Shown here in pieces: positions 24,899 to 33,222 of a DNA stretch of 45,595 nucleotides. This DNA comes from an uncultured Oscillospiraceae bacterium. Its GTDB lineage: Bacteria > Bacillota > Clostridia > Oscillospirales > Ruminococcaceae. Positions within the stretch are counted from its first letter, which is position 1, and every line of letters begins with the position of its first letter. The notes beneath the pieces are model-generated. The model made no database searches, had not been told where the DNA came from, and was given only the letters and a program-made list of their open reading frames with translations. A program made the translations under genes and the position numbers. The stretch spans positions 1-45,595 of the forward strand of contig CAJTTH010000026.1 of assembly GCA_910579125.1 (NCBI GenBank), written 5' to 3'.

Positions 24899-24953
24899 GT
24901 AACGTTACAAACTAAAAAAAACGCTTGACGAAATCGTTCGCTTGTAGTAAAAT
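24899..24953 (+). promoter_or_regulatory. pfkA promoter with upstream palindrome
   Basis: TTGACG (24925-24930), 17-bp spacer, TAAAAT (24948-24953). A perfect palindrome GTAACGTTAC at 24899-24908, with a central CG as in LacI-family operators, lies 16 bp upstream of the -35. Confidence 0.75.
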
Positions 24954-25032
24954 AGAATTTGGACTGATACCGGACATAACGTTCGGAGAAATATATACCG
25001 GCATTGCCGGAATTTGGTAAGGAGAGATAACT

Positions 25033-25995
25033 ATGAAAAAGAGAATAGGCGTATTAACAAGCGGCGGCGACGCTCCCGGCATGAACGCGGCAGTTCGTGC
25101 CGTGACCAGAACGGCGCTCTACAAGGGCTTTGAGGTTATCGGTATCCAGCGCGGCTACAACGGCTTGCTCAACCGTGAGTTCGTTCAGCTCGACGTCCGC
25201 GCGGTATCCGATATTATCCAGCGCGGCGGCACAATGATCTACACGGCGCGCTGCCCCGAGTTCAAGGAGTGGGAGAATATTGAAAAGGCAAAGGTAATTT
25301 GCGAGGATAAGGGTATGTGCGGCATTGTCGTTATCGGCGGTGATGGCTCTTTCAGAGGCGCGGCGGATTTGTCTAAGGCGGGCATCCCTTGCGTCGGCAT
25401 TCCCGGAACTATCGACAACGATATCCAGTGCACCGAGTACACAATCGGATACGATACCGCGCTTAATACCGTTGTTGACCTTGTTGACAAGCTGCGCGAC
25501 ACGAGCCACTCTCACGAGCGCTGCTCCGTTGTCGAGGTAATGGGCAGACACGCGGGTCACATCGCGCTGAACGCGGGTATCGCCTGCGGAGCGACCGCTG
25601 TCCTTGTGCCCGAAGTGGAATACGATCTCAACAAGGTAATCCAGCGTATCAAGGAAGTCCGCGCGGACGGCAAGAAGCACATCATTATCATTGTCGCGGA
25701 GGGAATTGGCGGCACCGAGCAGATTGCGGAGCAGATAGAGAAAGAGACCGGTATCGAGTCCAGAGCGACCATTCTCGGTCACGTTCAGCGCGGCGGCTCG
25801 CCTACCCTGCGTGACAGAGTGCTCGCGTCCGAAATGGGCTATTATGCCGTTGAGCTGCTCGAACAGGGCATAGGCAACCGCGTTGTCGGCCGCAAGGACG
25901 GCAAGGTCTACGACGTCGACATTCAGGAGGCGCTCGCTATGCAGAAGCCCTTTGACGAGCGTCTGTACAAGATTTTGAACGAGATCAACTTCTGA
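25033..25995 (+). CDS. pfkA: ATP-dependent 6-phosphofructokinase
   Basis: 320 residues, standard bacterial PfkA. ATP site GVLTSGGDAPGMNAAVRA at the N-terminus; IGGDGSFRGA (~101-110) and GIPGTIDND (122-130) carry the glycines that mark ATP rather than pyrophosphate use. The catalytic aspartate is D128, and MGRHAGHIAL is the fructose-6-phosphate site. It phosphorylates fructose-6-phosphate in glycolysis. The dnaE-pfkA neighbourhood is common in Firmicutes. It has its own promoter, and a THF riboswitch follows 31 nt after the stop. Confidence 0.96.
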   Translation: MKKRIGVLTSGGDAPGMNAAVRAVTRTALYKGFEVIGIQRGYNGLLNREFVQLDVRAVSDIIQRGGTMIYTARCPEFKEWENIEKAKVICEDKGMCGIVVIGGDGSFRGAADLSKAGIPCVGIPGTIDNDIQCTEYTIGYDTALNTVVDLVDKLRDTSHSHERCSVVEVMGRHAGHIALNAGIACGATAVLVPEVEYDLNKVIQRIKEVRADGKKHIIIIVAEGIGGTEQIAEQIEKETGIESRATILGHVQRGGSPTLRDRVLASEMGYYAVELLEQGIGNRVVGRKDGKVYDVDIQEALAMQKPFDERLYKILNEINF

Positions 25996-26026
25996 TTTAA
26001 TTTGACATAATTCGGGAGAATATTAC

Positions 26027-26123
26027 ACAGAGTAGAACGCCGCGCGTTAAGTGCCGACCGAACGGAGAGTTGTCGGGCGGACGAAAAGCGTTAGCTTGCG
26101 GTGCGGCGTTTGCATCTCGCTGT
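26027..26123 (+). promoter_or_regulatory. Tetrahydrofolate (THF-I) riboswitch
   Basis: The conserved blocks of the folT/THF class are present in order: GAGTAGA (26030-26036), GCGTTAAGTG (26044-26053), GGAGAGTTG, GCGGTGCGGCG and GCATCTC (26112-26118). Pairings fit the family: AACGCCGC (26036-26043) with GCGGCGTT (26103-26110), and CCGAC (26054-26058) with GTCGG (26072-26076). It lies in the leader of a folate-type ECF S component gene. A weak GAATAA/TTATTC hairpin plus T run at 26133-26160 may be the expression platform. Confidence 0.9.
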
Positions 26124-26197
26124 ACATAAATTGAATAACAGCCATTTGATTATTCTTTTATATATAGCGGAAAAGTCGTATTTGGGAGGAAAATCGA

Positions 26198-26860
26198 ATG
26201 GCTTTTTTTGCTAACTTTAAAAAATCCGCGCTGGAGCTGAAAAATCTGCGCTGTCTGTGCGTTACGGCGATTTTAATAGCACTCGATCTGGTGCTGAAAA
26301 CGTTCCTTAACGTTCAGGTGACGGAGGACTTGAAGATCAGCTTTGCGTTTGTCGCGGTCGCTTCTATCGGAATGCTGTACGGTCCGACGGTCGCGGGTCT
26401 GGCGTGCGTAGTGACGGACGTGATCGGGTACCTTATCAAGCCCGTCGGCGGTTTCTCGCCGCTGTTTACGCTGGTGGAAGTCGCGGGCGGCGTTATCTAC
26501 GGCTGTTTTTTGTATAACTTCAGCCCCGTAAAGCTCGACTTCTCCGACGGTAAGGCGTTTGGAAAGTCGCTGCTCGGAAATACCGTCGGAGTAGTGCGCA
26601 TAGCCGCGGCAAAGGTTACGGTCGCTGTCATGTGCAATCTGCTTATGACGCCGCTGTTTATTACGATACAGAAGACCATGGAAGCGGGCTCGTACAGTGC
26701 GGAGGTGTTCTTGGTGGGCTTCTGGACGAGACTCACGAAACGCGTTCTGAAAAATCTGGTTGAAATACCGCTGCATGTGGCGATACTGCTTGTGGCGCTG
26801 TTCCCGATAATGGCGGCGTACAATTCCGTGTTCGGACGACGGAGGAAGACCGTCTTATAA
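26198..26860 (+). CDS. folT: Folate-family ECF transporter S component
   Basis: 220 residues with about six membrane helices. The S-component signature is KISFAFVAVASIGMLYGPTVAGLACVVTD followed by LIKPVGGFSPLFTLVEVAGG, quoted here as ISFAFVAVASIGMLYGP and KPVGGFSPLFTL, which matches the folate group. It captures reduced folates outside the membrane and hands them in with a shared EcfAAT module. The upstream THF riboswitch confirms the substrate class. GGGAGG at 26184-26189 precedes the ATG. Confidence 0.9.
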   Translation: MAFFANFKKSALELKNLRCLCVTAILIALDLVLKTFLNVQVTEDLKISFAFVAVASIGMLYGPTVAGLACVVTDVIGYLIKPVGGFSPLFTLVEVAGGVIYGCFLYNFSPVKLDFSDGKAFGKSLLGNTVGVVRIAAAKVTVAVMCNLLMTPLFITIQKTMEAGSYSAEVFLVGFWTRLTKRVLKNLVEIPLHVAILLVALFPIMAAYNSVFGRRRKTVL

Positions 26861-26892
26861 AACATACTGCATCTGCTTTTGAGAGGGGAATT

Positions 26893-27690
26893 ATGACAAA
26901 ACTGGGATTTATCGGCGTCGGGAATATGGGCGGCGCTATCATCAAAGGAATTAACGGAAAGCTCGGGAACACGGCTGTTTTCGCTTACGATCAGGATCCC
27001 GAAAAAATCAAGGATCTGCGTTTCGTCGGAGCAACAGCGGCTTCAAGCGCGTTTGAATTGGCGAAGAAATGCGACTACATTCTGCTTGCGGTGAAGCCGC
27101 AGCAGCTCGACGGCGTACTCGCCGAGGTCAAAAGCGCGGGCAACGAGGGTTTGGTGATCATTTCCATTTGCGCGGGAATTTCTGCCGAATACATACGCGA
27201 GCGCACTTTTGCAAACGCTAAGGTCGTGTTGGTTATGCCGAACACTCCGATGATGCTCGGTTTCGGCGCGTCGGCAATGAGCTGTGACGAAAAGGTGAGC
27301 GACGCGGAATTCGCGTTCGCGCGCAAGATAATCGGCTCGTGCGGCATAACTGAGGTCATTCCCGCGGATAAGATGAAAGAGGTAATTGCGATAAACGGCA
27401 GCTCCCCTGCGTTCATTTACGTTTACGCCAAGGGCTTTGTGCAATATGCACAAAGCGTCGGCATCGACCCCGATACGGCGCTGAGGTTGTTTGCACAGTC
27501 GCTTATCGGTTCGGCGAAAATGATGACGGAAAGCGGAATGACAGTGGACGAGCTGATAAAACAGGTGTCCTCGCCGGGCGGCACCACGCTTGCGGGGCTG
27601 GAGGTTCTCGAGCGTTCCGGAATAGTCCACACAGCTATCAACGCTTGCGAGGCGTGCACCAAGCGCGCCTACGAGCTTGGCGGGAAATAA
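26893..27690 (+). CDS. proC: Pyrroline-5-carboxylate reductase
   Basis: 265 residues. The Rossmann NAD(P) site is KLGFIGVGNMGGAIIKGI at the N-terminus, then LAVKPQQLDGVL and VLVMPNTPMMLGFGAS. The C-terminal dimer and catalytic region contains GSSPAFIYVYAKGF and KQVSSPGGTTLAGLEVLE, the ProC hallmark. It reduces pyrroline-5-carboxylate to proline. It follows folT after 32 nt with GAGAGGGG as ribosome site; no promoter is seen between, so co-transcription is possible. Confidence 0.95.
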   Translation: MTKLGFIGVGNMGGAIIKGINGKLGNTAVFAYDQDPEKIKDLRFVGATAASSAFELAKKCDYILLAVKPQQLDGVLAEVKSAGNEGLVIISICAGISAEYIRERTFANAKVVLVMPNTPMMLGFGASAMSCDEKVSDAEFAFARKIIGSCGITEVIPADKMKEVIAINGSSPAFIYVYAKGFVQYAQSVGIDPDTALRLFAQSLIGSAKMMTESGMTVDELIKQVSSPGGTTLAGLEVLERSGIVHTAINACEACTKRAYELGGK

Positions 27691-27742
27691 TTTTCGGCAA
27701 AAAGCGCCGCAATGCGGCGTATGATTAGAGACAGGAGTTAAT

Positions 27743-28216
27743 ATGGTAGTAATAGAAATGGAGAACGGCAAGGAGATCAAGCTGGAGCTTTATCCTGAGA
27801 AAGCGCCGACTACGGTGGAGAATTTCCTGAAACTGGCAAAAGAGGGGTTTTATGACGGACTGATCTTTCACCGTGTGATAGAGGGATTTATGATACAGGG
27901 CGGCGACCCTACCGGTACGGGAACGGGCGGTGCTAAAGATAAGATCAAGGGCGAGTTTTTAGCGAACGGCGTGGCGAACGATCTGAAACACGAGCGCGGC
28001 GTTATCTCAATGGCGCGCAGCAGAGCCAACGATTCGGCTTCTAGTCAGTTTTTTATTGTGCATCGTGACGCGCCGCATCTCGACGGCAGCTATGCGGCTT
28101 TCGGGCGCGTGGTGGACGGCATGGACACGGTGGACGAGATAGCAGCTGTGGAGACGGATTTCGGCGACCGTCCCCTTAAAGAAGTACGCATGAAACGCGT
28201 TTATATTGTGGAATAA
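27743..28216 (+). CDS. Cyclophilin-type peptidyl-prolyl cis-trans isomerase
   Basis: 157 residues, one cyclophilin domain with no signal peptide, so cytosolic. Family landmarks are YPEKAPTTVENFLKLAKEGFYDGL, FHRVIEGFMIQGGDPTGTGTGG, SMARSRANDSASSQFFIV and LDGSYAAFGRVVDGMD, each quoted in part. The active-site residues are F-H-R in IFHRVI, the Q in MIQGGD, and the F in SQFFI. It accelerates proline isomerisation during folding. ACAGGAG precedes ATG 27743. A small CGCCGC-AAT-GCGGCG hairpin lies upstream (27705-27719). Confidence 0.95.
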   Translation: MVVIEMENGKEIKLELYPEKAPTTVENFLKLAKEGFYDGLIFHRVIEGFMIQGGDPTGTGTGGAKDKIKGEFLANGVANDLKHERGVISMARSRANDSASSQFFIVHRDAPHLDGSYAAFGRVVDGMDTVDEIAAVETDFGDRPLKEVRMKRVYIVE

Positions 28217-28222
28217 TTCGGA

Positions 28223-28258
28223 AACCGACGTTTTAAAAATGCGTCGGTTCGATTTTTT
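28223..28258 (+). terminator. Terminator after the cyclophilin gene
   Basis: AACCGACG (28223-28230) / CGTCGGTT (28242-28249), then CGATTTTTT. Confidence 0.88.
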
Positions 28259-28344
28259 GTATAATTTGCATAAAATTTATTGAAAAAATTTGTTATAAAA
28301 AGGAGCAAATTCTTGTAATTACTCGGATTTGTATATTGTTGCTA

Positions 28345-28373
28345 TTGACAAATTTTATTTTTTATAGTATTAT
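28345..28373 (+). promoter_or_regulatory. Promoter of the envelope-ATP synthase unit
   Basis: TTGACA (28345-28350), 17-bp spacer, TATTAT (28368-28373). I find no equally good promoter between here and atpC, so it may drive the whole cluster. Confidence 0.85.
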
Positions 28374-28417
28374 TAAATAATAGGGGAATCATCACTTAAA
28401 ACAAAAGAGGTTAAAAA

Positions 28418-29791
28418 ATGCGTTTTGGCAGCGTTGAATTTTTCAAGGTGCTGATAAAGACAGTACTTGCTATATTATTTTTCGTTCCGCTGGCGGCTGC
28501 CGTAGTATTCGGTGTGCTCTTTTTTAAGAACGGCGCGGAGCTGTCCGAAATGTCGTCAAAGGTGGAGCAATTCGAGGACGAAAATAACAGGCTCTCGGTG
28601 GCGGTCGGAATGCTCGCGACAGAAAGGGCGGGCACTGCGGAGGGATTGGCGGAAATATTGAAAAGAAGCGGCTTGACCTATGAGGAGTTTATCGCGCATA
28701 TCAACAGCCAAGACGGCATTGACGCGAAAAAGCTGTACGAACTGCTTTCGGAAACAGGCATTTCGGATAAGGAGATAATTTCGATAGCGGCGGCAAAAAA
28801 GACTGTCAGCGGCGAGGGCTTTTACGAGATAATGTCCAAAAACGGCATATCCGACAAGGACTTGATAACCGTCATAGCTAAAAAGAACGGCGGCACTATC
28901 GAAGAGTATTATGAGATATTGAAAGAATGCGGGCTTAGCGACGCGGATATCGTGGCGTTCATCAACAAAAAGAATCCGCCCGCGTCCGGTTCAAGCACAT
29001 CGGGAGGAAACTCCTCAGAAAGTACGGGTTCGTCGTCGAGCAGTACAAGCTCGGACGAGCCGAACGGTTCAAGTAGTTCCGGCAATTCGTCAACAGCCGA
29101 ACCGCAAAGTCCGTATGCCGCGATGTACGAGGAGATGTACGTTCCTCAGCCGTTAGAATATGTCCGTGAAGAGAATACAGTCTATCTGACATTTGACGAC
29201 GGTCCTTCTCGGAATACCTACTCGATTTTGAAATACCTGAAGGATTTCGACGTCAAGGCGACATTCTTTGTTGTGCCGGACCGCTCGGAGGAATGCGCAG
29301 CGGCGCTCAGGGCGATAGCCAACGCCGGACACGCAATCGGCATACACAGCGCGAGCCACGAGTATAACAAGATATACGCGTCCGTTGAGGCGTTCCTGGA
29401 CGATTTTTACGAGGCTTGGGATATAGTCCGCGAGGCAACGGGGAAAGCTGTTCCGATATTCCGTTTCCCCGGCGGCAGCCTTAACGATTACAACACGGGA
29501 ACCCGTGACGCTATAATCGCGGAAATGACGCGGCGCGGCTTCCGCTTCTTCGACTGGAACGTCGACAGCGGCGATGTGAACGGCGCAAGCTGGACGCAGA
29601 TGTACAATTCAATACCGAAAGACATTAAAGGTAACGTCCGTTCGTTCGTGCTTATGCACGATTCCTCAAATACGCCGAACACGGTGCTGGTGTTGGAGGA
29701 CGTGCTTAAGGTGCTTAAGGGCGAGGGATATAAATTCGATAAGATAAACGACGACACGAAACCCGTGCAGTTTGTCGGACCGTTTTCATAA
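28418..29791 (+). CDS. Membrane-anchored polysaccharide deacetylase with 29-residue repeats
   Basis: 457 residues: an N-terminal membrane anchor (~11-36), a coiled-coil-like start, then ~4.5 tandem repeats of exactly 29 residues (85-113, 114-142, 143-171, partial 172-186 and a weak one before). Each has G[IL]S-D-K-[ED]-[IL]-I and ends YE[IL][LM]. A Ser/Gly linker (~188-230) leads to a NodB deacetylase: motif 1 TFDDGPS (D260, D261), HSASH metal site (H310, H314), FRFPGGS, FDWNVDSGD and VLMHDSS. Catalytic residues look intact. It probably N-deacetylates peptidoglycan or another wall glycan outside the membrane. Confidence 0.9.
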   Translation: MRFGSVEFFKVLIKTVLAILFFVPLAAAVVFGVLFFKNGAELSEMSSKVEQFEDENNRLSVAVGMLATERAGTAEGLAEILKRSGLTYEEFIAHINSQDGIDAKKLYELLSETGISDKEIISIAAAKKTVSGEGFYEIMSKNGISDKDLITVIAKKNGGTIEEYYEILKECGLSDADIVAFINKKNPPASGSSTSGGNSSESTGSSSSSTSSDEPNGSSSSGNSSTAEPQSPYAAMYEEMYVPQPLEYVREENTVYLTFDDGPSRNTYSILKYLKDFDVKATFFVVPDRSEECAAALRAIANAGHAIGIHSASHEYNKIYASVEAFLDDFYEAWDIVREATGKAVPIFRFPGGSLNDYNTGTRDAIIAEMTRRGFRFFDWNVDSGDVNGASWTQMYNSIPKDIKGNVRSFVLMHDSSNTPNTVLVLEDVLKVLKGEGYKFDKINDDTKPVQFVGPFS

Positions 29792-29811
29792 ATAATTGAA
29801 AGGATCACGTT

Positions 29812-30957
29812 ATGGGAATTAAGGATAATTTTTCGCAGGCAGTAAAAGAACTGTGGAAGAAGGACGGACAGGAGCAGACTCCCGAAAAAAAGGACGGTCA
29901 GCCCACCGAGCTTGACAGTTATCTCAGACAGGGCACGGAGCGAACCTCCGCTTCCGAACAGTCCGCCGACTTACGGGACGAGAACGTTCCGTTGGAAACG
30001 CCGTACTATCGCAGTCCGACAGAGGGTGAGGACGCACAGGACGTTAACAACACACAAAATAATCTGAATGATCAAACTTATCAGACTGCGAGATCTCAAC
30101 AAAATATTCCTTTGCAAAACACCATTCCGGACGAAGATCCGGGCGTTAATCTGAATGTGCAGAATATCCGCCGGAATTTCGGGCAGAACGGGCAGACGTC
30201 TTATGACGCGGACAATGTGCAGACTGACCGGGCAGCGCAAAACCAGCAGCCGCAGAGCGCTCCTCAAAATCAGAATATGCAGACGGGTGTTCCCAATCAA
30301 GACGGTTACGCCAATCAAAGCGGATATGCTCCCGATCAGGGCGGTTATGCTAATCAAGGCGGATACGCTCCTAATCAGGGCGGTTACGGCGGAGGCGGGT
30401 ATGTTCCTCCGACGGCTGGCGGCGGCGTCTCGCCGCAGGCGGCGAACGAGACCGATGAAACGACGATCATCTCCAAAAATACCATCATTGACGGCAATAT
30501 ACGCTCACTTGCAAATATGCAGATCGACGGTGACATAAAGGGCAACGTTGAGACTACGCGCAATATTGACATGAGCGGCAAGATCGTAGGCGACATTACC
30601 TGCAATAACGCGGGTATGAACTCTGCGGCAATGCAAGGAAATATTTCGCTTAAGGGCAGAATGAGAATGGATCGCGACACAATACTTATCGGCGACCTTT
30701 CCTCGCAGTACGCCGACATCAACGGCAGAATAAGGGGCAAGCTGGACATAGTGGGCAAGGCGGAGCTGAAACGTGACGCGATTGTATTCGGCGACATCAA
30801 CGCTTCGACTATCGCAGTCACGGACGGCGCGATAATTCAAGGATATGTAAACACCACGTTCCTGTCCAAGGAGGACAGCAGAAACGTATTCCCCGAGGCA
30901 ATTTCTCTCGATACCAAGGATGGCAGGGGAACTCCCAACACCGCTCCGAAGGCATGA
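29812..30957 (+). CDS. Bactofilin with long disordered Q/N/G-rich N-terminus
   Basis: 381 residues. Residues 1-~215 are low-complexity and polar, rich in Gln/Asn, ending in GYANQGGYAP-type tandem repeats. Residues ~220-350 are a bactofilin beta-helix (NTIIDGNIRSLANMQIDGDI, VGDITCNNAGM, GKAELKRDAIVFGDINAS). Bactofilins polymerise without nucleotide and position envelope machinery. The start ATG 29812 is 20 nt after the deacetylase stop (GAAAGGATCACGTT upstream), implying that the scaffold and wall enzyme act together. The disordered tail is unusually long for the family. Confidence 0.9.
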   Translation: MGIKDNFSQAVKELWKKDGQEQTPEKKDGQPTELDSYLRQGTERTSASEQSADLRDENVPLETPYYRSPTEGEDAQDVNNTQNNLNDQTYQTARSQQNIPLQNTIPDEDPGVNLNVQNIRRNFGQNGQTSYDADNVQTDRAAQNQQPQSAPQNQNMQTGVPNQDGYANQSGYAPDQGGYANQGGYAPNQGGYGGGGYVPPTAGGGVSPQAANETDETTIISKNTIIDGNIRSLANMQIDGDIKGNVETTRNIDMSGKIVGDITCNNAGMNSAAMQGNISLKGRMRMDRDTILIGDLSSQYADINGRIRGKLDIVGKAELKRDAIVFGDINASTIAVTDGAIIQGYVNTTFLSKEDSRNVFPEAISLDTKDGRGTPNTAPKA

Positions 30958-30994
30958 TCAACAGACACAAAAAATTATTTGAAAGGCAGATACA

Positions 30995-31690
30995 ATGAGC
31001 GATAATAACAATAAGAGCATTGCGCCGCTTGTTGCAACCGTCGTCGTATTGATTGCGGCGATCGCGGCGGTAGTAATACTGGTGGTTATGAACAACAATA
31101 AGCCCGTTCCCGCACCCGACAGCGGTACGGTTTCGGATCAAAATCACGTGAGCTCCGATGCGTCGGTTCAGTTCCGACCCACGCAGGAGCTTATCGACGA
31201 GTGCAACAATAACGCGCACGACCTGGTGGCGAACAATTACGATATAGTGCGTATGTTCCTGATTGAACCGCTTCCTCACGAGAACGAACCCTACGGCAAC
31301 AAGCCCGAGGACGGCTATTATACTGCAAGCTCGAGCAAGTATCCGAATTACGCGGATCTGGAAAAGTTTGTAAAGTCTGTCTTTACGGCGGACGAGGCAG
31401 CGAGAATACTCACCAACATTGACGGAAACGGTCTCACGGTTTACAACGAGCGTGAGGGCTACGGAGGCGCGTTGGGCGTTATCGCGGACTTTAAGCCCGT
31501 GTCGGGAGCTGCCGTTCCGGAAAGCAGCCGCATCGTGTTCGTACCCGTAAGCGAGACGGAGTGCAAGCTCTCGGTTTACCCGGGTGCCGACGGGAACACC
31601 GATCTTTCAGGCGTATCGGCGGATAAGATCCTCGAAACCACAATGGTCAAGGACGCGGACGGCTGGAAGCTTACAAAGCTCGTATACTGA
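30995..31690 (+). CDS. Single-pass anchored extracytoplasmic protein, unknown function
   Basis: 231 residues: a short cytosolic start, one strong membrane helix (~11-33), a Pro/Ser linker, then an exported ~150-residue alpha/beta domain (YPNYADLEKFVKSVFTADEA, VFVPVSETECKLSV, DADGWKLTKLVY). The layout, a helical part followed by an antiparallel sheet, recalls IseA-type inhibitors of wall endopeptidases, but that is a weak resemblance. It sits between the bactofilin gene and atpZ; its stop overlaps the atpZ start by 1 nt (TGATG), which ties the envelope genes to the ATP synthase operon. Confidence 0.8.
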   Translation: MSDNNNKSIAPLVATVVVLIAAIAAVVILVVMNNNKPVPAPDSGTVSDQNHVSSDASVQFRPTQELIDECNNNAHDLVANNYDIVRMFLIEPLPHENEPYGNKPEDGYYTASSSKYPNYADLEKFVKSVFTADEAARILTNIDGNGLTVYNEREGYGGALGVIADFKPVSGAAVPESSRIVFVPVSETECKLSVYPGADGNTDLSGVSADKILETTMVKDADGWKLTKLVY

Positions 31691-31995
31691 TGAAAAAAAA
31701 CGAGAACCCTTTTTCGGTCTATGCCAAGGTGAGCCAGCTTGCGTTTGTGATAATTGCGCCGCTGCTGCTTTTCCTCGGCGGCGGCAGCTGGGCGGTCGCA
31801 CATTTCGGTCTGCCCGATTGGGTAATGGGTATCTGCGTGGCGCTGGCGCTTATCTTTATGATAGGCGGCGCGGTCTCATACGTTTATCAGCTGATAAAGA
31901 CCTACGAAAAGCCGGATCAGCCGGCGCCGAAGGCTTTTACAAGTTCGCTTCGGGATAACGATTATTACGATGAGTATAAGGACTTGCGGAAATAA
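31690..31995 (+). CDS. atpZ: AtpZ/AtpI-family ATP synthase accessory protein
   Basis: 101 residues with two membrane helices (~15-37 and 43-68), and AFVIIAPLLLFLGGGSWAVAHFG followed by GICVALALIFMIGGAVSYVY, quoted in part. This matches the short AtpZ proteins found first in many atp operons, implicated in c-ring assembly or Mg2+/Ca2+ supply. The tail is charged (RDNDYYDEYKDLRK). It starts within the stop of the preceding gene. Confidence 0.8.
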   Translation: MKKNENPFSVYAKVSQLAFVIIAPLLLFLGGGSWAVAHFGLPDWVMGICVALALIFMIGGAVSYVYQLIKTYEKPDQPAPKAFTSSLRDNDYYDEYKDLRK

Positions 31996-31999
31996 AATT

Positions 32000-32392
32000 A
32001 TGACTGGACGAAATCAGCCCGTATATGAAGAAATGCGCTCATTGGCGCCGTATTTTCTGACGATCGGCGGAATATATATGGCTATTATGGCAGTGCTTTT
32101 CTTCGCGTTGGAGTACGATTACACGCTCCTTATCGGGGGCTTATACGGCATCATAATAGCCGTTTTGAATTTTTTCTTGCTCGGCAAGACCGCGCAGACT
32201 GCGCTTAGGAAAAGCGCCAAGTCCGCGCAGACATATATGAACCTTATGTACTGCTTGCGGTATCTGGGGTTGTTTTTACTGCTCACACTCGGCGCGCTTG
32301 CGCCGTTTATAAGCCTTATCGCTGCGGTGATACCACTGTTTTTCCCGAGAATCGCCATAACGGTAAGAGCACTAAAAGCAAAGGAGGAATGA
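32000..32392 (+). CDS. atpI: ATP synthase subunit I-like protein
   Basis: 130 residues from ATG 32000, with four membrane helices in two pairs (~15-38, 40-60, 78-100, 100-122) and a cytosolic basic loop (KTAQTALRKSAKSAQTY). This topology and the position between atpZ and atpB fit AtpI, the assembly chaperone of the c ring. Sequence conservation in the family is poor, so the assignment rests mainly on topology and context. It starts 4 nt after atpZ. Confidence 0.78.
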   Translation: MTGRNQPVYEEMRSLAPYFLTIGGIYMAIMAVLFFALEYDYTLLIGGLYGIIIAVLNFFLLGKTAQTALRKSAKSAQTYMNLMYCLRYLGLFLLLTLGALAPFISLIAAVIPLFFPRIAITVRALKAKEE

Positions 32393-32395
32393 TAT

Positions 32396-33112
32396 ATGCC
32401 GACTGCATTGATGCTTGCATCGGAGGGCGGCATCACCGTTAACGGACCTCTGGTAGTCGCGGATAATCTTTTCGGTATCCCGGGTTTCAAGCTGACAGAA
32501 AGTATTATCGTCCAATGGGTAGTCATTGCGATATTGTTTGTTGTCGTGCTTGTAATTACGCGAAGCCTTAAAGTGATCCCCGAGACCAAGAAGCAGATGG
32601 CGGCGGAATGGATAGTGAGCTTTTTCGTCGACACGGTCGATACCACTATGGGCAAAAAGTACAATAAGTACCGCTGCTACATAATGGCGCTGTTCTGTTT
32701 CATTATGATTCAGAACCTTATGGGACTGCTGGGACTGCGAAATCCTACCGCCGACGTTTCGGTCACGGGTACGCTCGCGGTGATCACGTTCTGTATGGTG
32801 CAGTACAACAAGGGCAAGACCGGAAAGTTCAAGGGCTTTATGAAGAGCTTTATCGAACCGCTGCCGTTTATGCTTCCGTTTAACATAATCGGTGAGTTCG
32901 CGAACCCGCTGGCTCTGGCGCTGCGTCTGTTCGGCAACATGATCGCGGGCACGGTCATTAACGCGCTGATCTATTTCGCGCTCGGCAAGCTGGCGATCCT
33001 TATACCGGCGATCGCGTCCTTGTACTTCGACATATTCTCAGCCGTAATGCAGGCATACATTTTCATTATGCTGAGTATGTCGTACATCTCTTCAGCGGAC
33101 TGTGAGGGATAA
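32396..33112 (+). CDS. atpB: F-type ATP synthase subunit a
   Basis: 238 residues with five to six membrane helices. The essential arginine is R177 in NPLALALRLFGNMIAG. Other conserved parts are LPFNIIGEFANPL and MQAYIFIMLSMSYIS near the C-terminus. It provides the two half-channels that pass ions to the c ring. The GGAGG at 32383-32387 precedes ATG 32396, 4 nt after atpI. Confidence 0.95.
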   Translation: MPTALMLASEGGITVNGPLVVADNLFGIPGFKLTESIIVQWVVIAILFVVVLVITRSLKVIPETKKQMAAEWIVSFFVDTVDTTMGKKYNKYRCYIMALFCFIMIQNLMGLLGLRNPTADVSVTGTLAVITFCMVQYNKGKTGKFKGFMKSFIEPLPFMLPFNIIGEFANPLALALRLFGNMIAGTVINALIYFALGKLAILIPAIASLYFDIFSAVMQAYIFIMLSMSYISSADCEG

Positions 33113-33119
33113 CAGCCGT

Positions 33120-33186
33120 ACGGGACAGGTTCCCGTGAAAAAAGGTCATATATCCCGCGTGGGATATTGAGCGACACTTACGCTCA
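33120..33186 (+). other. Three consecutive hairpins in the atpB-atpE spacer
   Basis: ACGGG/CCCGT (33120-33124, 33132-33136), ATATCCC/GGGATAT (33150-33156, 33161-33167) and TGAGCG/CGCTCA (33168-33173, 33181-33186). None has a T tract, so they are more likely processing or stability elements that favour the atpE message than terminators. Confidence 0.65.
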
Positions 33187-33222
33187 CAATATTACATTTT
33201 TATTTTACGGAGGAAACTAAAG

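Noticed and set aside
26002..26026. TTGACA as a promoter for the THF riboswitch
   Set aside because: The only -10-like TATTAC is 13 bp away, too close; no standard promoter can be assigned.
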